A stretch of DNA of 41,099 nt. Source: Pseudomonadota bacterium. Lineage in GTDB: Bacteria; Pseudomonadota; Gammaproteobacteria; Steroidobacterales; Steroidobacteraceae. Made by a program: the position numbers and the translations under genes. The stretch spans positions 1 to 41,099 of the forward strand of contig JANXZZ010000328.1 in NCBI GenBank assembly GCA_025355245.1, in the 5' to 3' direction. Below, in pieces: positions 38,473 through 41,099 of the stretch (the first letter of the stretch is position 1; each line of letters starts with the position of its first letter). The notes beneath the pieces were generated by a model. That model was given only the letters and a program-made list of their open reading frames with translations, searched no databases and had not been told where the DNA came from.

Positions 38473-38499
38473 TTAGCACTCTACCCTAGTGGCTGCTAA
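38473..38499 (-). promoter_or_regulatory. Degenerate CIRCE operator (HrcA site)
   Basis: The plus-strand sequence TTAGCACTC (38473-38481), nine bases, then GGCTGCTAA (38491-38499) matches the CIRCE inverted repeat TTAGCACTC-N9-GAGTGCTAA with a perfect left arm and two mismatches in the right. It sits about 70-100 bases before groES and abuts the -10 box. HrcA repression of groESL is therefore likely; hrcA itself is not in the window. Confidence 0.8.
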
Positions 38500-38526
38500 T
38501 GATAGCGACGATCCCTGGCATTTCAA
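38499..38526 (-). promoter_or_regulatory. groESL promoter (minus strand)
   Basis: On the minus strand TTGAAA (38521-38526) and TATCAT (38499-38504) are separated by exactly 16 bases, a good sigma-70 spacing. The CCTTGAAA spelling of the -35 region also matches the heat-shock sigma-32 consensus, whereas the -10 does not carry CCCCAT. The start site would fall inside the CIRCE element. Confidence 0.6.
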
Positions 38527-38729
38527 GGCGTATCGGTGCCCGCAACCGTGACGAATCCACCGTGACAGGCTTGAGCCGCGCCGCTATGCTCGCTTCGCTG
38601 GATTTTTGACCGCTTGAGCCTGAAGCTAAGCCTATATATTCGTTGAAGATTCCCGTGAACCCGCCGGATGTGCGGCGCGTTCGTGCCGATTCCCCCAACC
38701 GATGGGCGTCCTCGCCCGGTGGCCCTTTT
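38527..38729 (+). other. Intergenic region between groESL promoter and dsbD
   Basis: This 203-base stretch holds no gene I can support. TATATT (38635-38640) with TTGAGC (38614-38619) 15 bases upstream is a possible dsbD promoter with short spacing. An in-frame extension of dsbD to 38643 is open but lacks a family match. Confidence 0.35.
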
Positions 38730-40985
38730 ATGAGCCCGTCCTTCTCCTCTCCGCGGAATCGCCCCGTCGCGTGCCTGCTGCTGCTCGCGGCGCTCTCGCT
38801 CCTCGGCGCGGTGCGTGCCGCGCTCGCCGACGATGACTTCCTGGCGCCGCAACAGGCCTTTGAGTACGCAGTGCAGGCGGACGCGCACGCCATTGTCGTC
38901 AGCTACAACATCAGGAGCGGCTACTACCTGTACCGCCAACGCATGAGCTTCACGACGACGAGCGCCGGCGTCGCGCTTGCGAGCCCGGAGTTCCCGAAGG
39001 GGCTGCCGCACAAGGACGATTACTTCGGCGAGCAGGAGATCTACCGCGGCGCCTTCGCGGTGCGCCTGCCGTACGTGGCGACCGGCAAGTCACCGCCGGC
39101 GGCGCTGGATCTGGTTCTCAAGCTGCAGGGCTGCGCCGACAAGGGACTTTGCTATCCGCCGCAGAGCTGGCCGGTGCACGTCACCCTGCCGACGGCGGCT
39201 CCACCCGCGACCGGCGGTGGCCTGCTCGGCAAGCTGGCGGGCGCCGCCGCCGTAGCGTCGGATGACTTCCTGCCGCCGGAGCAGGCCTTCCAGGTGAGTG
39301 CCGATCCGCCCGAGGCGAATGCGGTGCGCCTCAACTTCGTGATCGCGGACGGCTACTACCTCTACAAGAGCCGCATCAGCGTCAGCGGCGAGAGCGCGCT
39401 CGCGCAGCTGGGCGCCGTCCAGCTGCCGAAGGGCCTGCCGCACGCCGACAACTACTTCGGCGAACAGGAGATCTACCGCCAGCAGTTCGAAGCGACGGTC
39501 CCGTTCGCGCGCGCGAGCGCCGCGGCAGGCAAGCTCGCACTCAAGGTCGTCTACCAGGGCTGCGCGGACAAGGGGCTGTGTTACCCGCCGCAGACACAGC
39601 TGATGATGCTCGACCTTGCGGCGGTCAACGGCGCGAGCGCGACCACCGCGGCCAGCGGCACCAACGGCGGCGGCACGGCGATGGTCTCCGAGCAAGACCA
39701 GAAGGCGGAGCTGATCGGCCACGGCAACCTGCTGCTGGTGATCGCGGAGTTCTTTGGCTTCGGGCTGCTGCTTGCCTTCACTCCGTGCGTGCTGCCGATG
39801 GTGCCGATCCTCTCCGGAATCATCGCGGGCGAGGGCGAGCGCGTGACGCCCGCGCGCGGCTTCGCGCTGTCGCTCGCCTACGTGCTCGGCATGGCGATCA
39901 CCTACACGGTCGCGGGTGCCGCGGCGGCGATGGCCGGCAAGCAGGCGCAGGCGTTCTTTCAGCAGCCGTGGATCCTGTGGCTGTTTGGCGGGCTGTTCGT
40001 GGTGCTCGCGCTCGCGATGTTCGGCCTGTTCGAGCTGCAGATGCCCTCGGCCCTGCAGACCCGCTTCGCGGATGCGAGCAACCGCATCAAGGGCGGCAAG
40101 CTTCTGTCGACCGCGGTCATGGGCGCGCTCTCCTCGCTGGTCGTCACCGCCTGCGTGGCGCCGCCGCTGTTCGCCGCACTCGCCGTGATCGGCAAGGCCG
40201 GCAACGTGGTGCGCGGCTCGATCGCGCTCTTTTCGCTGTCGATCGGCATGGGCACGCCGCTGCTGGTGGTCGGCGCCTCGGCCGGCAAGCTGCTGCCGAA
40301 AGCGGGACCGTGGATGGAGACCGTCAAGGCCGTGTTCGGCGTCGTGTTCCTCGGCGTCGCGGTCTGGATGTTCGACCGGCTCGTGCCCGCGCGCATCGAG
40401 ATGGCGCTCTGGGCGGCGGTCGCCTTCACCGGCGTCTGGGTGCTGCTCAGCGTCGGGCTGCGCGGCGGGCGGCGCACGACGCCGCGATGGGTCGCGGGGG
40501 CCGCGGTCGCGCTCTACGGCGCCGTGCTCTTGGTGAGCGCCGCCGCCGGCGGCACCAACCCGCTCAAGCCGCTGGCCGGCACCGGACTCCTCGGCGCCTC
40601 AAGGGCGATCGAGGCGCTGCCGTTCGTGGCCGTGCACTCGAGCGCCGAGCTCGACAGCGCGCTCGCGGCGGCCGGCAAGGCCGGAAAGCTGGTCATGCTC
40701 GATTTCTCCGCCGACTGGTGCGTGTCGTGCAAGGAAATGGAGACGCACACCTTCGCCGAGCCCGCGGTCCGCAGCGCGCTCGCGCGCTACGTGCTCCTCA
40801 AGGCCGACGTGACCGCCAACAGCGCGGACGACCAGGCACTCCTCAAGCGCTTCGGCATCTTCGGGCCGCCGACGACGGCGTTCTTCGCGAGCGACGGCCG
40901 CGAGCGGACGGATTTCCGGCTGGTCGGATTCACGGCCGGTGAGCCCTTCCTCGCACACCTCCAGAAATTCGAGTCGGCGCCTTGA
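38730..40985 (+). CDS. dsbD: Thiol:disulfide interchange protein DsbD with duplicated N-terminal alpha domain
   Basis: DsbD carries electrons from cytosolic thioredoxin across the inner membrane to periplasmic DsbC, CcmG and similar proteins. The 751-residue product has a signal sequence, then two tandem copies of the periplasmic alpha domain (residues 35-145 and 178-288, each 111 residues, beginning DDFL and ending with GCADKGLCYPPQ). Both have an intact cysteine pair: Cys135/Cys141 and Cys278/Cys284. The transmembrane domain has its catalytic pair in FTPCVLPMVP (Cys353) and TACVAPPLF (Cys475). The C-terminal thioredoxin domain has DWCVSCKEM (Cys664/Cys667). E. coli DsbD has only one alpha domain and about 565 residues. 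ATG 38730 is chosen as it directly precedes the signal peptide. The stop overlaps the next gene's TTG. Confidence 0.95.
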   Translation: MSPSFSSPRNRPVACLLLLAALSLLGAVRAALADDDFLAPQQAFEYAVQADAHAIVVSYNIRSGYYLYRQRMSFTTTSAGVALASPEFPKGLPHKDDYFGEQEIYRGAFAVRLPYVATGKSPPAALDLVLKLQGCADKGLCYPPQSWPVHVTLPTAAPPATGGGLLGKLAGAAAVASDDFLPPEQAFQVSADPPEANAVRLNFVIADGYYLYKSRISVSGESALAQLGAVQLPKGLPHADNYFGEQEIYRQQFEATVPFARASAAAGKLALKVVYQGCADKGLCYPPQTQLMMLDLAAVNGASATTAASGTNGGGTAMVSEQDQKAELIGHGNLLLVIAEFFGFGLLLAFTPCVLPMVPILSGIIAGEGERVTPARGFALSLAYVLGMAITYTVAGAAAAMAGKQAQAFFQQPWILWLFGGLFVVLALAMFGLFELQMPSALQTRFADASNRIKGGKLLSTAVMGALSSLVVTACVAPPLFAALAVIGKAGNVVRGSIALFSLSIGMGTPLLVVGASAGKLLPKAGPWMETVKAVFGVVFLGVAVWMFDRLVPARIEMALWAAVAFTGVWVLLSVGLRGGRRTTPRWVAGAAVALYGAVLLVSAAAGGTNPLKPLAGTGLLGASRAIEALPFVAVHSSAELDSALAAAGKAGKLVMLDFSADWCVSCKEMETHTFAEPAVRSALARYVLLKADVTANSADDQALLKRFGIFGPPTTAFFASDGRERTDFRLVGFTAGEPFLAHLQKFESAP

Positions 40986-41099
40986 TCTCCCGTTCGCTCG
41001 CGCTCACGGTCGCGGGCCTTGCCGCAACGGGCGCCGCGGTGCTGGGCGCATACCTCTACGAGCGCCTGCACGGGGCGCCCGCCGCGGTCACCGTGGCGG
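40982..41099 (+). CDS. Start of a probable exported or membrane-anchored thioredoxin-like gene, cut by the window edge
   Basis: From TTG 40982, overlapping the dsbD stop by four bases (TTGA), the frame stays open to the window end and encodes a hydrophobic N-terminus: ISRSLALTVAGLAATGAAVLGAYLYERLHGAP, read here in part. This looks like a signal anchor. In many proteobacteria a TlpA-type periplasmic disulfide reductase follows dsbD, so that is my guess, but no catalytic motif is inside the window. Confidence 0.45.
   Translation, partial: MISRSLALTVAGLAATGAAVLGAYLYERLHGAPAAVTVA

Overview
The window is about 41 kb of continuous, very GC-rich bacterial chromosome, densely packed with ordinary coding genes. 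I see no phage, insertion sequence, CRISPR array, tRNA or rRNA. Gene content (hemL beside rubredoxin, mpl, glnE, kdkA with an OpsX-type heptosyltransferase, waaA, an LpxL-type acyltransferase, a Pcm-like protein and rhodanese before tolC, dsbD, groESL) points to a Gram-negative gammaproteobacterium, perhaps on the Xanthomonadales/Nevskiales or Chromatiales side. The lineage is an inference from gene set and composition only.

Layout. 1-5.6 kb: 3' part of ahcY, a CpdA-type phosphodiesterase, a small rubredoxin gene tail-to-tail with it, hemL, a family 9 glycosyltransferase and a CPBP membrane protease. 5.6-10 kb: a LON-N domain protein, the peptidoglycan-recycling ligase Mpl and a small membrane protein (minus strand), then rnd and convergent adk. 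10.1-13.6 kb: a pyrophosphate module, with a PPi-type phosphofructokinase followed by a membrane H+-pyrophosphatase of the K+-independent signature, ending at a clear terminator. 13.7-17.8 kb: a two-subunit 3-oxoacid CoA-transferase, an exported RidA-like protein and a PAS-PAS-GGDEF-EAL cyclic-di-GMP protein. 18.1-20.6 kb: Pcm-like methyltransferase, rhodanese and TolC.

20.6-36.2 kb is mostly envelope glycolipid biosynthesis: waaA, LpxL-type acyltransferase, kdkA and opsX (their start codons overlap head to head), FkbM-like protein, an exported M28 peptidase, a DUF6165 protein, a zinc-finger protein, glnE, a frameshifted GDP-mannose dehydratase gene, another family 9 glycosyltransferase, a GFA-fold protein and two family 4-like glycosyltransferases. 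KdkA plus OpsX suggests an inner core built on a single phosphorylated Kdo, as known for Haemophilus. 36.4-41 kb: groEL-groES with a good promoter and a degenerate CIRCE operator, then a DsbD with a duplicated N-terminal domain and the first codons of a probable thioredoxin-like gene cut by the window edge.

Nothing here amounts to a wholly new system. The most noteworthy items are the pyrophosphate module with its unusual leader, the duplicated DsbD alpha domain, the frameshift exactly at the catalytic lysine of the GDP-mannose dehydratase, the overlapping divergent starts of kdkA and opsX, and an LPS-linked operon carrying an uncharacterised DUF6165 gene. Several genes appear to use TTG or GTG starts, so N-termini given here are judgements from reading frame, Shine-Dalgarno-like sequence and family length.
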